Source: Methanoregula boonei 6A8 (lineage in GTDB: Archaea > Halobacteriota > Methanomicrobia > Methanomicrobiales > Methanospirillaceae). From it: a stretch of 64,000 bases of DNA. The stretch is from positions 992,001-1,056,000 of the forward strand of contig NC_009712.1 of the NCBI RefSeq assembly GCF_000017625.1, written 5' to 3'. The translations under genes were made by a program, and so were the position numbers. Shown here piece after piece: positions 33,147 to 41,382 of the stretch (position 1 is the stretch's first letter; the number at the start of each line of letters is the position of its first letter). A model generated the notes under the pieces. The model saw nothing but the letters and a program-made list of their open reading frames with translations, was not told the origin of the DNA and did no database searches.

Positions 33147-34985
33147 TTAAGAGCGGCGCTGTGCCGCTTCAGGAGAGATCGGGATGGACCGGAGGTATTC
33201 CCGGTTAAAGGACTTCTCCACCGAGAGCTCCACGTACTGAACCTTTGTAAGCACCGACCGGATCGCTTCGCGCTCGTGCACGGAGAGGAGCGCAAGCTGA
33301 GATCCGCCTACCGCAGTCTCCCCGGCAAACACGACACGGTCCGGGGGCACCTGCGGGAGGAGTTCAAGAGCCATCGCATTCCCGATATTTATGTGCGTGC
33401 CAAAGGAGCCGGCAAGGTACACCCGGTCGAGATTTTTCGGATCGATCCCGTACTTCTCCGCAAGGATCGTCCAGCCGGCCCGAAGCGAGCCTTTCGCAAG
33501 CAAAAATTCGTTGATGTCCTTTTCCGTGACCGTAATCTCCCGGCCGGATTCTGTCTCCTCTTTTGGCGCTACAATAAATTTCGGGACTCCGTCGGTTACG
33601 ATCCGGGGATTGGCAAGGTTGGCAAACTTCCCGTTCTTTGTGATGATCCCGGCCGAGAAGAGCGAGGCCACGAGATCGATGATCCCGCTCCCGCAGATCC
33701 CCTTTGGCTTCCCGTTCCCGATCGTGGTGTACGAGACCTTCCCGTCCTCGATCTTCACAGACTCTATGGCACCGCCCACCGCTTTCATGCCCGAACTGAT
33801 CTGCGCCCCTTCAAATGAGGGCCCCGAGGGGGCAGAGCAGACCACGATCTTATCGGAGTTCCCAAGCATCAGCTCCGAGTTTGTCCCGATGTCGATCACA
33901 AGGCTGCATTCCTGCCGCTCGTAAATTTTCGTGAGCATCAGGTCCGCTACTGCATCCGAGCCCACGTAGCCGGCAATAAGCGGGAGCGAGGTAACCCTTC
34001 CCTCGGGGTTGATTGCAAGCCCGAGCTCCTTTGCCGGGTAACTGACCGGCGCAGAATGACCGGGGAGGAAGGGGGAGACGCCGATGTACTTCGGGGTGAT
34101 GCCCAAAAAGAGGTGGTGCATCACGGTATTCCCGTCAAAGACGATCTCGTAGATCCGGTCCTTGGAAATCTCTGTTGCCCCGCACATTTTGGCAATAAGC
34201 GTGTTGACCGTCTCCACCACGAGGTACCGGAGCCGGTACAGGTTCCCGTTGTCTTTGGCCGCAAAGGTGATCCTTGAAACCACGTCCTCGCCGTACATGA
34301 TCTGCGGGTTCTCGGCATGCTCCGCTGCAAGGGTTTTCCCGGTGGCAAGGTCAACAAGGTGGCAGATGATCTTGGATGAGCCGATGTCGATCGCAACGCC
34401 ATACTGCTCTGTGGTTGTGTCCCCGGCCTCCACGGTAAGGAGCCGGTCGTTCCAGATCACGGCGGTTACATCCCAGCCGGCAGAGCGCAGCGTATCGGGA
34501 AGCACAGACAGGACCGGGAGCGGGATCCCGGAGGGTACGAACGGCAGGGCAGAGACCAGCCGCTCAAGGTCCGGGCGGGTGTCCTCTAAGGTTGGCGGGA
34601 AAAGGTGACACCGGACCTTTTGTACCGCGGGAGCGAGCGCAACGTTTCCTTCGAGAGCGGTGCCGGAAATCTCCCGGGCCGCAGTCCTGCTTTCGGGAAG
34701 GACATACACGGTAGCTTTGCCGGAGAGCACCCGGGCCTGGCAGGCCAGCCGCAGTCCCCCGGCAAGCTCGGCAGCAGTGAGCTGTTTTGCCTCCTTCTGC
34801 GTGGGGGGTGCAATCGTGCCGTAGGATTTGGTGATCTGCACCCGGCACTTCCCGCAGATCCCCGAGCCGCCGCACTCGCTCCGGAGCGTGATGCCGGCGC
34901 CCCGTGAGAGTTCGAGGATGGACTGAGGGGGACCTTCAACCGTCTTCCCGTCGGGTTCGAACGTAATGGTGACCGTATCTGCCAT
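33147..34985 (-). CDS. RACE-type reductive activator of corrinoid proteins (2Fe-2S, DUF4445)
   Basis: The 612-residue protein starts with a [2Fe-2S] domain: Cys38, Cys44 and Cys47 in SECGGSGICGKCRV and Cys82 in LRLACQ. A linker and a large actin-like ATPase-type domain follow (GVAIDIGSSKIICHLVDL near 208 and LVIDIGTNSELMLGN near 367), which is the DUF4445/COG3894 architecture of RACE proteins. These use ATP and electrons to reduce accidentally oxidised Co(II) corrinoid back to Co(I). Methanol and methylamine systems of Methanosarcina use RamA (4Fe-4S) for this; a RACE protein is typical of demethylase operons of acetogens and Mto operons. It is encoded 14 bases after the MtrH-like gene. Confidence 0.92.
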   Translation of the reverse strand: MADTVTITFEPDGKTVEGPPQSILELSRGAGITLRSECGGSGICGKCRVQITKSYGTIAPPTQKEAKQLTAAELAGGLRLACQARVLSGKATVYVLPESRTAAREISGTALEGNVALAPAVQKVRCHLFPPTLEDTRPDLERLVSALPFVPSGIPLPVLSVLPDTLRSAGWDVTAVIWNDRLLTVEAGDTTTEQYGVAIDIGSSKIICHLVDLATGKTLAAEHAENPQIMYGEDVVSRITFAAKDNGNLYRLRYLVVETVNTLIAKMCGATEISKDRIYEIVFDGNTVMHHLFLGITPKYIGVSPFLPGHSAPVSYPAKELGLAINPEGRVTSLPLIAGYVGSDAVADLMLTKIYERQECSLVIDIGTNSELMLGNSDKIVVCSAPSGPSFEGAQISSGMKAVGGAIESVKIEDGKVSYTTIGNGKPKGICGSGIIDLVASLFSAGIITKNGKFANLANPRIVTDGVPKFIVAPKEETESGREITVTEKDINEFLLAKGSLRAGWTILAEKYGIDPKNLDRVYLAGSFGTHINIGNAMALELLPQVPPDRVVFAGETAVGGSQLALLSVHEREAIRSVLTKVQYVELSVEKSFNREYLRSIPISPEAAQRRS

Positions 34986-34999
34986 GCGAATCCCCGGAC

Positions 35000-35872
35000 C
35001 TAGAGCGTAACGTATTCCTTTGCCCGGTACGCGTACCGGTACGACGTGTCAATGGTAAAAACCGCAGGAAAGACGTACGCGGAATCCTCCACCGGCCCAT
35101 ACAGCAGGAAGTCTGCGCCAAGGATGACCGGCATCAGGTTTGCAACCACATCGGCCGAGCGCACGGCATCTTTCCCGAAAAGGTTTTTCACCCCCGACCA
35201 CGTGGAGATCGCATTATGAGCCGCAGACCCGCAGGGGTACCCGAACCGGTTTTTTATCTCCATCGCGGCTTTCCCCGAAGGGGTGAGACTGGGGACGTCC
35301 ATCACGAACGTATCAACAAGGATATTGGAAACGCCAATCCCTTCGAGCCGTGGCGCAAGATCGGCCACCACCGCCACCCGGTCGGCGCTGCTCGTGATCT
35401 TTTTTGTGTACGCAAGGAGGATCACGGACCGTGTCCCGTTCTTTTTGAGCGCATCAAACTCCGGCTCTTTTGTCTCGATCGAGACCGAGTTGTAGATGAT
35501 CCGGTCCGAGAGCCCCGCTTCCTGTGCATACTCTGCCGCGGCAATCTTCACGTCAACGCCGGGTGAATCGATTAAAAACGGCCTGTCGCTTGCGCCCGCG
35601 ACAAAATCAATGTACTTCTTGATAGCGTCGGGTGTCGAGCCCACAATATCGAGGAGCGCCGGGCAGCCGGTCTTGTCCGAGAGCTCGGCCTGCTGCTTGA
35701 TCAGGGCATCGGCCGCGTCCTTATCGAAGATGCCGGCCCGCTCGTCGCTTACGATCTTATGCCGGGAATAAAAGATGCTCCCGATAAGTAATGTCGGTGT
35801 CTCGCCGGGTTGCCCGCCGATCTTCACCCCGCCTATTTGGTATTTTTTCTGCACGGCCTTAAAGAAAAACAT
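35000..35872 (-). CDS. MtrH-like pterin methyltransferase, MtoA-like methyltransferase II candidate
   Basis: The 290-residue protein is a TIM barrel of the MtrH family: FFKAVQKKYQIGGVKIGGQPG at the start, then TLLIGSIFYSRHKIV, a middle FLIDSPGVDVKIAAAEYAQE, and near the end FGYPCGSAAHNAISTW. MtrH moves methyl groups between tetrahydromethanopterin and a corrinoid. True mtrH lies in the eight-gene mtr operon, whereas here it heads an operon with corrinoid protein, RACE and UroD-family genes, as in Mto systems, where this subunit loads the methyl group on the pterin. I start it at the ATG at 35872; the frame runs 78 codons further upstream into Arg-rich, clearly non-coding sequence. Confidence 0.85.
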   Translation of the reverse strand: MFFFKAVQKKYQIGGVKIGGQPGETPTLLIGSIFYSRHKIVSDERAGIFDKDAADALIKQQAELSDKTGCPALLDIVGSTPDAIKKYIDFVAGASDRPFLIDSPGVDVKIAAAEYAQEAGLSDRIIYNSVSIETKEPEFDALKKNGTRSVILLAYTKKITSSADRVAVVADLAPRLEGIGVSNILVDTFVMDVPSLTPSGKAAMEIKNRFGYPCGSAAHNAISTWSGVKNLFGKDAVRSADVVANLMPVILGADFLLYGPVEDSAYVFPAVFTIDTSYRYAYRAKEYVTL

Positions 35873-35890
35873 GGGTAACGCACACAGCCT

Positions 35891-35906
35891 GCTGCCGAAA
35901 GGCAGC
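35891..35906. other. short perfect hairpin in the leader of the methyltransferase operon
   Basis: GCTGCC and GGCAGC form a perfect six-base stem around a four-base loop, 18 bases upstream of the start codon at 35872 on the reverse strand. It could affect ribosome access or mark a protein site. It is too small to be a known cobalamin riboswitch. Confidence 0.4.
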
Positions 35907-36171
35907 GATCTCCTTCGTATCTGTGAAAATACTATTGGGAGCCGATAAATATCTTCTGCCGGAGACCCCCGGCCGCGTCCCGGCAAGACCCGTTTTGATC
36001 TTCCGGCAATGTTGATCGATGACCGGAAACGGTACCGGCCGGCAAGAGACGTGATTGGAGGGGAACGCCGGCTGTATCCTGGATTTGTTCCCCTGTCAGG
36101 GATCAACGAGTATTCTCGTGACTTGTCAGAGGGATATTCTTATTATCATATATCCACATATACCCATGTAT

Positions 36172-36432
36172 ATGTCCCAGGTAACCACCGTGAGGATGCG
36201 GACCGATACAAAGGCGCTTCTTGATGATCTCAAACTCTCTCCACGAGAGACGTACGATGACGTGGTCCGCCGTCTGGCAGAATCTGCTTATGATGATGAG
36301 CCCATGACAAAAGAAGAGATTAAAGCAATGGAGGAAGGCATTGCAGATATCAAGGCCGGTCGCATCCGCTCGCTCCGGGACGTTATGAAGGACCTTGGCG
36401 ATGACGACGTGATTTCATCAGGGACTTCGTGA
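36172..36432 (+). CDS. antitoxin of a RelBE-type pair
   Basis: The 86-residue protein starts with a short strand and ribbon-helix-like segment (SQVTTVRMRTDTKALLDDLKL), followed by RETYDDVVRRLAESAYDDEPM and an acidic helical tail that would wrap the toxin. Archaeal antitoxins of this VapB/RelB-like style are common. I start at the ATG at 36172 because conserved-looking sequence begins there and AT-rich promoter-like DNA (TTATTATCATATAT) lies just upstream; an in-frame ATG two codons earlier is possible. It is followed after four bases by the RelE-like gene. Confidence 0.72.
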   Translation: MSQVTTVRMRTDTKALLDDLKLSPRETYDDVVRRLAESAYDDEPMTKEEIKAMEEGIADIKAGRIRSLRDVMKDLGDDDVISSGTS

Positions 36433-36436
36433 TTTC

Positions 36437-36703
36437 GTGTACCAGATCCGGTTATCGCGAAGGGCGGAAAAGGACCTGGCAGCGATCCCCCGGGAGCATC
36501 GTATCCACATTGAACAAAGACTCGAAGAATTTGCTGCACACCCTGAGGCACGTCACGATGTGGTAAAAGTCAGGGACAGCCCGAAGGTTGCCCCGCGTTA
36601 CCGGATGCGGATCGGGGAATACCGGGCAACGTTCTTTATCTTTCGCGATATCCTTCTCATTGAAATTATCACCATCGGGAAAAAGAAGAACTTTGACTAT
36701 TAG
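36437..36703 (+). CDS. RelE/ParE-family toxin
   Basis: The 88-residue protein has the RelE fold pattern: YQIRLSRRAEKDLAAIP, a helix with HIEQRLEEFAAHPE, then strands VVKVRDSP, YRMRIGEYRATFFI and ILLIEIITIGKKKNFDY. Basic residues of the core (Arg in YRMRIGEYRATF and the Lys-rich end) fit a ribosome-dependent mRNA interferase. The ending HR-x-x-Y of classical RelE is replaced by KKKNFDY. It pairs with the antitoxin gene four bases upstream. It is probably an autonomous stabilisation or stress module unrelated to the flanking methyltransferase and polyamine operons. Confidence 0.85.
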   Translation: MYQIRLSRRAEKDLAAIPREHRIHIEQRLEEFAAHPEARHDVVKVRDSPKVAPRYRMRIGEYRATFFIFRDILLIEIITIGKKKNFDY

Positions 36704-36814
36704 TCACGTTTGAGAATCCTTTTTCTTACGAACAAAGATAGTTCGTTTCCCTGCGCTCTGGAAAAAGAACAAAACTGATTGTTCATTTCCTCCGTAATCC
36801 GCACGAAAAAAAAG

Positions 36815-38008
36815 TTACTGGTTGATGTGGAACACTTTTGCCGGGGGAAACCCGTTGAAGTACGTTGACGAGGCAATGGAGTACGCCCCGATGTTTACCG
36901 AGTACACGAGATCGCCGATATCGAGTTCGGGGAGCTCGGCGGAGAGCGTGATCGTATCGAATGCATCGCAGGTCGGCCCGAATACGGCCGAGATCTGGCG
37001 CGGTCCTTCCTTGAAGGCAAGCACCGGGTAGGTGCAGTGGTCAAAGACCTGCCCCGAGTAGGTGTGGTACACGCCGTCGTTGATGTAGTAGCAGGGTTTG
37101 CCGTCGCGGTAGGCCTTCCCGACAACCTTTGCCACAAGCGTGCAGGCATTGGCCACTAAGAACCGCCCGGGTTCGGCAAGAATCTCCATGTCGTCCGGGA
37201 AGAGCCGGGCGATCTCCGCTTTGAGCTTGACCGCGAGTTCCTCGATGGATCGGACCTCGGGATTGTACTTCACGGGAAAGCCGCCGCCAATATCCAGGAT
37301 CCGGATCTTCCTTCCGGTCCGGTGCTCGGTCTCCTCTATGATATTGGCCGAGATCTGGAGTGCCACTACGTAGTTTTCGAAATTGGTGCACTGGCTGCCT
37401 ACGTGGAAACTGAGGCCCTCGACAACGAGGCCGAGATCGAATGCAGCCTTGATAAGGTCAACGGCCTCACCCGGGTCTGCCCCGAATTTGGATGAGAGCT
37501 CGACCATGGAGCCGGTGTTTGGGACCCGCAACCGGAGCACAAGGCCGGCCTGTGGCGCATGTTGCCGGATCTTTTTGAGTTCCTCGATGTTGTCAAACGT
37601 CACCAGTGGCTTGTACTGGTTGAGTTCCTCTAAGGTCTCGATGGGCTTGATCGTGTTTGCGTAGATGATCCGGTCCCAGATGAAGTCCTGCCGTTCTTTG
37701 TCCGGCATATCCTTGATGAAATTGTGCACGATCATGAACTCGGGCATGGAAGCGACATCGAAACTCGCGCCGAGATCCATAAGGGTTTTTACAATCCCGG
37801 GGTTCGAGTTCGCCTTGACGGCAAAATAGGCCTGGATTTTTGGGAAATTTTTCTTGAACTCGCGGTAGTTCTCCCGGATCTTTGCATGGTCGATCACAAA
37901 AAGGGGAGTACCTTCTTTCCTTGCCAAAGCCTGAAACATCTCGCTACTTCCGCGGTCCATATGGGATACCGCATTGTCCTGCCCGCATGCGCTGCCTGTG
38001 GTTGTCAC
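36815..38008 (-). CDS. ornithine/lysine decarboxylase (fold type III, PLP)
   Basis: The 397-residue protein is a group IV amino-acid decarboxylase: IQAYFAVKANSNPG holds the PLP Lys65, LSFHVGSQCTNF and RILDIGGGFPVKY hold phosphate-binding sequence, ILAEPGRFLVA follows, and VFGPTCDAFD carries the catalytic Cys347 of ornithine decarboxylases. It should make putrescine (or cadaverine) from ornithine (or lysine). A GTG start at 38008 has GGAGG seven bases upstream. It follows the homospermidine synthase gene after 34 bases, which fits ornithine as substrate and putrescine as the product needed for homospermidine. Confidence 0.9.
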   Translation of the reverse strand: MTTTGSACGQDNAVSHMDRGSSEMFQALARKEGTPLFVIDHAKIRENYREFKKNFPKIQAYFAVKANSNPGIVKTLMDLGASFDVASMPEFMIVHNFIKDMPDKERQDFIWDRIIYANTIKPIETLEELNQYKPLVTFDNIEELKKIRQHAPQAGLVLRLRVPNTGSMVELSSKFGADPGEAVDLIKAAFDLGLVVEGLSFHVGSQCTNFENYVVALQISANIIEETEHRTGRKIRILDIGGGFPVKYNPEVRSIEELAVKLKAEIARLFPDDMEILAEPGRFLVANACTLVAKVVGKAYRDGKPCYYINDGVYHTYSGQVFDHCTYPVLAFKEGPRQISAVFGPTCDAFDTITLSAELPELDIGDLVYSVNIGAYSIASSTYFNGFPPAKVFHINQ

Positions 38009-38042
38009 GTCCGTTCCTCCGGTGTTGTCCGTACAGTGTGAT

Positions 38043-39485
38043 TCATCTTACAAATAAGAAGTTTTTGAATTGCCAGACATCATCCCTGTCGAAATCGTTA
38101 TCCGGGTTCTCGCGGAAATAGACCGTCCGGTTTTTTAAGGGAGTCCAGTCTGAGGGCCCGGACCAGAATTCCCCGAGGTAGGGTTTTGCAATATCCAGGA
38201 CAAACTGGTGGGGCAGGTCGTCAGGCAGGCAGAAGCCTTTTTTCGGGTTCTCGATCATCCACATCACTGCGGAGACCACTCCTAGCGCGACCTGGATCGT
38301 GGTTGCGTTCTGGCCCGGTGCAAGTTTTCGAGCCTCTTCAATCGAGAGAATGCTCCCTGTCCACCATGAGTTATACGGGTGGCCCATCAGAAGTGCGCCA
38401 AGAATGTCGGACCCTTCCGAGATCTCCCGGTCGTTCATGATACGGACCCGGGACTGGAGCTCGTAGTTCCTCCCCCGCAGTTCATGGAGCGAGGCGATCG
38501 TTGCATCGCAGGGCATGTACGCGTAGTTCACGGTCGGACGGTAGATCGCTTTGCCATCCTTCCAGACCGTCCAGCGGTCGGAGATCCCGAATGCCTCGCC
38601 GTGCCGGATCACCATGCCCACGATCTCCTGCTCGGGCACCCAGGATCGGACCCAGGTGTTGATCCCCATGTGATGGATCATGATCGCGTTTTTCGGGCCG
38701 TCAGTTGGCACATGTGCACCGGGTGGCAGCTCCTTCTCGTGGGTACCCCACCCGATCTCGGCAGGGGCTGTACCCTCTTCGAGCAGCCCCTCGATGCACC
38801 AGGTGCCGACAAATTCGTCCACAATTTTTGGAAACCGGGAGATCTGGGTGTCACGCTCGGAGCAGTGGATCACCTTGATTCCGACTTCCATGGCAAGCTC
38901 GTTGAATTTCTGCTCAGCGATGAGGCGTTTGAAGCGCGCAGGATCCTCTGCAAGCCCGTCCTCGATCATCTTATGGGCGATATCAACAAGGCCCTGCTTG
39001 GTCATGTGCGAGATAAGCCCCGGGTTTGCCCCATGATCTACCACGCAGGTTGTGGAGTCTGCCCATTCCCGGGTCAGCTCCCGCAGTTTCATCTGCCGGT
39101 AGTACAGGGATTTTTCTACGGGGCTTGCCGTATAGCGCTCGCCCAGCGGGTCCCATGCCTCCACGGACGTGTTCACGTACAGCACGTTGTGGTCATGGCA
39201 CCACTGGACGATCTCGCCGGCATCGATGTTCCAGGCAAGATCGACAAGGAGACCGCCCTCGCCAAGGGTTTCTGTAAGAATCGATGTAAGGTTTTCCGGG
39301 GTGATCTTCCGTTTGAGGAAACGGAGACCCCGGGTCGTATAGGCCTTGAGGTCCTGGGATTTATCTTTAAAATCAACAATCGTGATATTCTCGAGCGGAA
39401 TATTGACGTGACGCAGCAGGATCGGGAGCGTACACTTGGAAACTGCGCCGTACCCGATGATCAGTACTTTGTTTTTAAAATCCAT
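38043..39485 (-). CDS. homospermidine synthase
   Basis: The 480-residue protein has an N-terminal Rossmann NAD site (VLIIGYGAVSKCTLPILLRH) and the saccharopine-dehydrogenase-like fold of bacterial-type homospermidine synthase, with typical stretches such as LVDLAWNIDAGEIVQWC, YVNTSVEAWDP, CVVDHGANPGLISHM and YNSWWTGSILSIEEAR. The NAD-dependent enzyme joins two putrescine units to sym-homospermidine and releases ammonia. AGGAGG lies seven bases before the ATG. It is the first gene of a two-gene operon with the decarboxylase that supplies putrescine. Confidence 0.92.
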   Translation of the reverse strand: MDFKNKVLIIGYGAVSKCTLPILLRHVNIPLENITIVDFKDKSQDLKAYTTRGLRFLKRKITPENLTSILTETLGEGGLLVDLAWNIDAGEIVQWCHDHNVLYVNTSVEAWDPLGERYTASPVEKSLYYRQMKLRELTREWADSTTCVVDHGANPGLISHMTKQGLVDIAHKMIEDGLAEDPARFKRLIAEQKFNELAMEVGIKVIHCSERDTQISRFPKIVDEFVGTWCIEGLLEEGTAPAEIGWGTHEKELPPGAHVPTDGPKNAIMIHHMGINTWVRSWVPEQEIVGMVIRHGEAFGISDRWTVWKDGKAIYRPTVNYAYMPCDATIASLHELRGRNYELQSRVRIMNDREISEGSDILGALLMGHPYNSWWTGSILSIEEARKLAPGQNATTIQVALGVVSAVMWMIENPKKGFCLPDDLPHQFVLDIAKPYLGEFWSGPSDWTPLKNRTVYFRENPDNDFDRDDVWQFKNFLFVR

Positions 39486-39641
39486 TCCAGACCTCCTGGG
39501 CTAAACGCATTAACCCGGTGTATTTTACGCGTTCTGACGTAATAAAATCATAATAAAATGTGATTTTCCCTGGGGATGAACAATTGAACTCACGGGTCCT
39601 TTTGGGAAAAAGGGAGCGTGTCCGATCACCGGTAAATCTCT

Positions 39642-40823
39642 TCACGTTCGGGAACCGGGATTTTCCGGAAACTGGTTTGATGGGCACCTGTCCTTGTACC
39701 ATTCCCTCAGGAATACAAGGATCGTGATCAAAAACAGGCTGATCGTTTGCGGGTACGTGTCAATAATATAGGGTAGTGAATCCGACGGATCGATCCAGGG
39801 ATAATACCATACGAAAAGCGGCAACAGGGAAATCAGGCCAAAAAACAGCATCTTCCCGCGATAACTGCTCTCCTTAAACAGGAAATACAGGGGGATAATA
39901 AGGATGATGAAATCATAGGGCTTTATCCGCGGGAGAATCATGAAGAGGAACAACATTCCCAGTGAGTAGAGTGCCAGTTCATTTTGCCGGTTTTTCCGGA
40001 TACAATACCACGCTGCTCCTCCGATGAGGCAGACAAAGACTGCCGAGACCGCCGCTAAAGGTAAGATCCCTCCGATACCTGCCCGGGCCAGCAGATCTCC
40101 AAACATGGAAAATGGCGAGGGTGTGTTGTACCCGCCGGAGTCATAAAGGGGACTTGAAGTCCCGGTGATGGTGGCAAGGTAGGCTGATAAGAGGGACGGG
40201 CTTATCCAGAGGGTGAGAATGAAGAGGGCTGCTATCACACCGACGGACAGGAAAATATATTTCAGGCGTTCGATCCACGAACGCTTAATTATGAGATATA
40301 ATGCGATAAACGGGATGGTGATAAGAGAGATCGCTCCGGCGAGGCCCATAAGTATCGATGACTGCCAGAATTTCTTTTTTACAAGCAGGGTCAGTATGCA
40401 GGAAAACAAAAAGAGAAAAAGAACGTCTTTGTTTCCCGTGATAAAGTTCCAGAAAAGGGAGATAAACCCGGTAAAAATGAGCGTTGCAAAAAAAAAGTAA
40501 TCAGGTTTGTTATCCAGGGTAAGGATAAGATAACCGCCTGCGATAATCAGGACAACGAGAAGCGCATAATAGATCCATATACTCTGGAAGATAGCAAAAA
40601 ACTGGAGCAGCCAAAAAAAGAAGAGTGTGTGGGGCGGATAAGTAAACGGGAGATTGTCCCCGGTGTACTGGTTGACATTTGCAACATCGTAGGGGTTCTG
40701 GTTATGATCGAAGGCCTGTACCGCCCCCATGAATACCCGGTAGTCCCAGCCGGATCCCGGATCGGAAACACCCAGCGCCAGGGGCACTGCAGCAAGGCAG
40801 ATAAGAAGGATACAAAATGCCAC
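39642..40823 (-). CDS. polytopic membrane protein, GT87-like mannosyltransferase family
   Basis: The 393-residue protein has about ten hydrophobic helices and an early extracytoplasmic loop GSGWDYRVFMGAVQAFDHNQNPYD, then FTYPPHTLFFFWLL, which is the DUF2029/GT87 pattern (Asp pair in the first loop, YPP motif). Such enzymes use polyprenyl-phosphate sugars to build surface glycans. The GTG start at 40823 is uncertain: the open frame continues upstream through a basic, cytoplasmic-looking segment but without a standard start codon, and GGAGG at about 40855 is too far from the GTG. It is a single gene; base composition is more AT-rich than its neighbours. Confidence 0.72.
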   Translation of the reverse strand: MAFCILLICLAAVPLALGVSDPGSGWDYRVFMGAVQAFDHNQNPYDVANVNQYTGDNLPFTYPPHTLFFFWLLQFFAIFQSIWIYYALLVVLIIAGGYLILTLDNKPDYFFFATLIFTGFISLFWNFITGNKDVLFLFLFSCILTLLVKKKFWQSSILMGLAGAISLITIPFIALYLIIKRSWIERLKYIFLSVGVIAALFILTLWISPSLLSAYLATITGTSSPLYDSGGYNTPSPFSMFGDLLARAGIGGILPLAAVSAVFVCLIGGAAWYCIRKNRQNELALYSLGMLFLFMILPRIKPYDFIILIIPLYFLFKESSYRGKMLFFGLISLLPLFVWYYPWIDPSDSLPYIIDTYPQTISLFLITILVFLREWYKDRCPSNQFPENPGSRT

Positions 40824-41179
40824 GTATGCATATTTCCAGAGATCCTGTGACCTCCCCGCGGTGATCCCGCTTTTTCTTGTCCCATTCCGTTTGTTTTTGG
40901 CAGATCGCGCTATTATTTCACAACCCGATTCTTTGCATATTTCTTAAACATGCGCTTATTTAAGTATAATGAGATGTGGATTTTACCCGGTTGACCGGGA
41001 AAAACCGTGTCTTTTCAAAACCGTGAACTCTTGATCATGGCTATTGCTTAATTGTCCCTTTACATGAACCTGCAAAACCAGCCGCATCGATACTATGGCA
41101 AGAACCGGAAACGGGTGATACCTGCGATTGGAAACTCCCGGAATAAAGACAGTTCTTTAGGGAGGAGGAGAATAATAGT
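40824..41179. other. intergenic region between divergent genes
   Basis: No complete gene is supported. The left part continues the reading frame of the GT87-like gene without a start codon. AT-rich sequence near 40955-40975 (CTTATTTAAGTATAAT) could hold TATA elements for either direction. A strong GGAGGAGGAG ribosome site lies at 41161-41170. Confidence 0.5.
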
Positions 41180-41224
41180 ATGCATTGGCAGGTGATCCTC
41201 TGTCGAAACGGGCCGTTGATCTGA
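41180..41224 (+). CDS. possible 14-codon leader peptide before the SepCysS operon
   Basis: An ATG at 41180 lies nine bases after GGAGGAGGAG, the best-placed start in the region, and encodes MHWQVILCRNGPLI before a stop. It overlaps, in another frame, the TTG-started helical gene at 41185. It contains one Cys and one Trp codon. It could be a regulatory upstream frame coupled to supply of Cys-tRNA, or an accident of the ribosome site serving the TTG start. Confidence 0.3.
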   Translation: MHWQVILCRNGPLI

Positions 41225-41382
41225 TCTTTTCCGCAACCTACCTTCTTACCGACCTCCGCATGATCCTGCGCGAGACTGCCCCCACGCACGAACTCGACGA
41301 GCGCCAGCGGGCCGAGGCAGCCCGGTTGCTCGAAAACCTGGAACGCCAGGTCAGTTCACTCAAACAGGAGATGCTCAGATGA
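41185..41382 (+). CDS. small helical protein translationally coupled to SepCysS
   Basis: The 65-residue protein is almost all helix: RAVDLIFSATYLLTDLRMIL, a short break at ETAPTHEL, then a charged coiled helix ERQRAEAARLLENLERQVSSLKQEMLR. The start is a TTG at 41185 with GGAGGAGGAG 14 bases upstream. Its stop overlaps the SepCysS ATG (ATGA at 41379-41382), so the two are made together. As I recall, in other methanogens SepRS, SepCysS and the scaffold SepCysE share helical N-terminal extensions that hold the complex together; this protein may be a free-standing version. That link is inferred from position and helix pattern only. Confidence 0.65.
   Translation: MAGDPLSKRAVDLIFSATYLLTDLRMILRETAPTHELDERQRAEAARLLENLERQVSSLKQEMLR

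Noticed and set aside
35873-36106. 78-codon N-terminal extension of the MtrH-like gene
   Set aside because: The extension is Arg/Ser/Pro-rich and crosses the operon leader with its hairpin; the MtrH family starts at the internal Met.
35873-36171. Cobalamin riboswitch upstream of the corrinoid operon
   Set aside because: Only a six-base hairpin is visible; no B12-box-like sequence or multi-stem architecture was found, and such riboswitches are not typical of methanogens.
38379-39542. 387-codon forward open frame
   Set aside because: It is antisense to homospermidine synthase, which has unmistakable conserved sequence.
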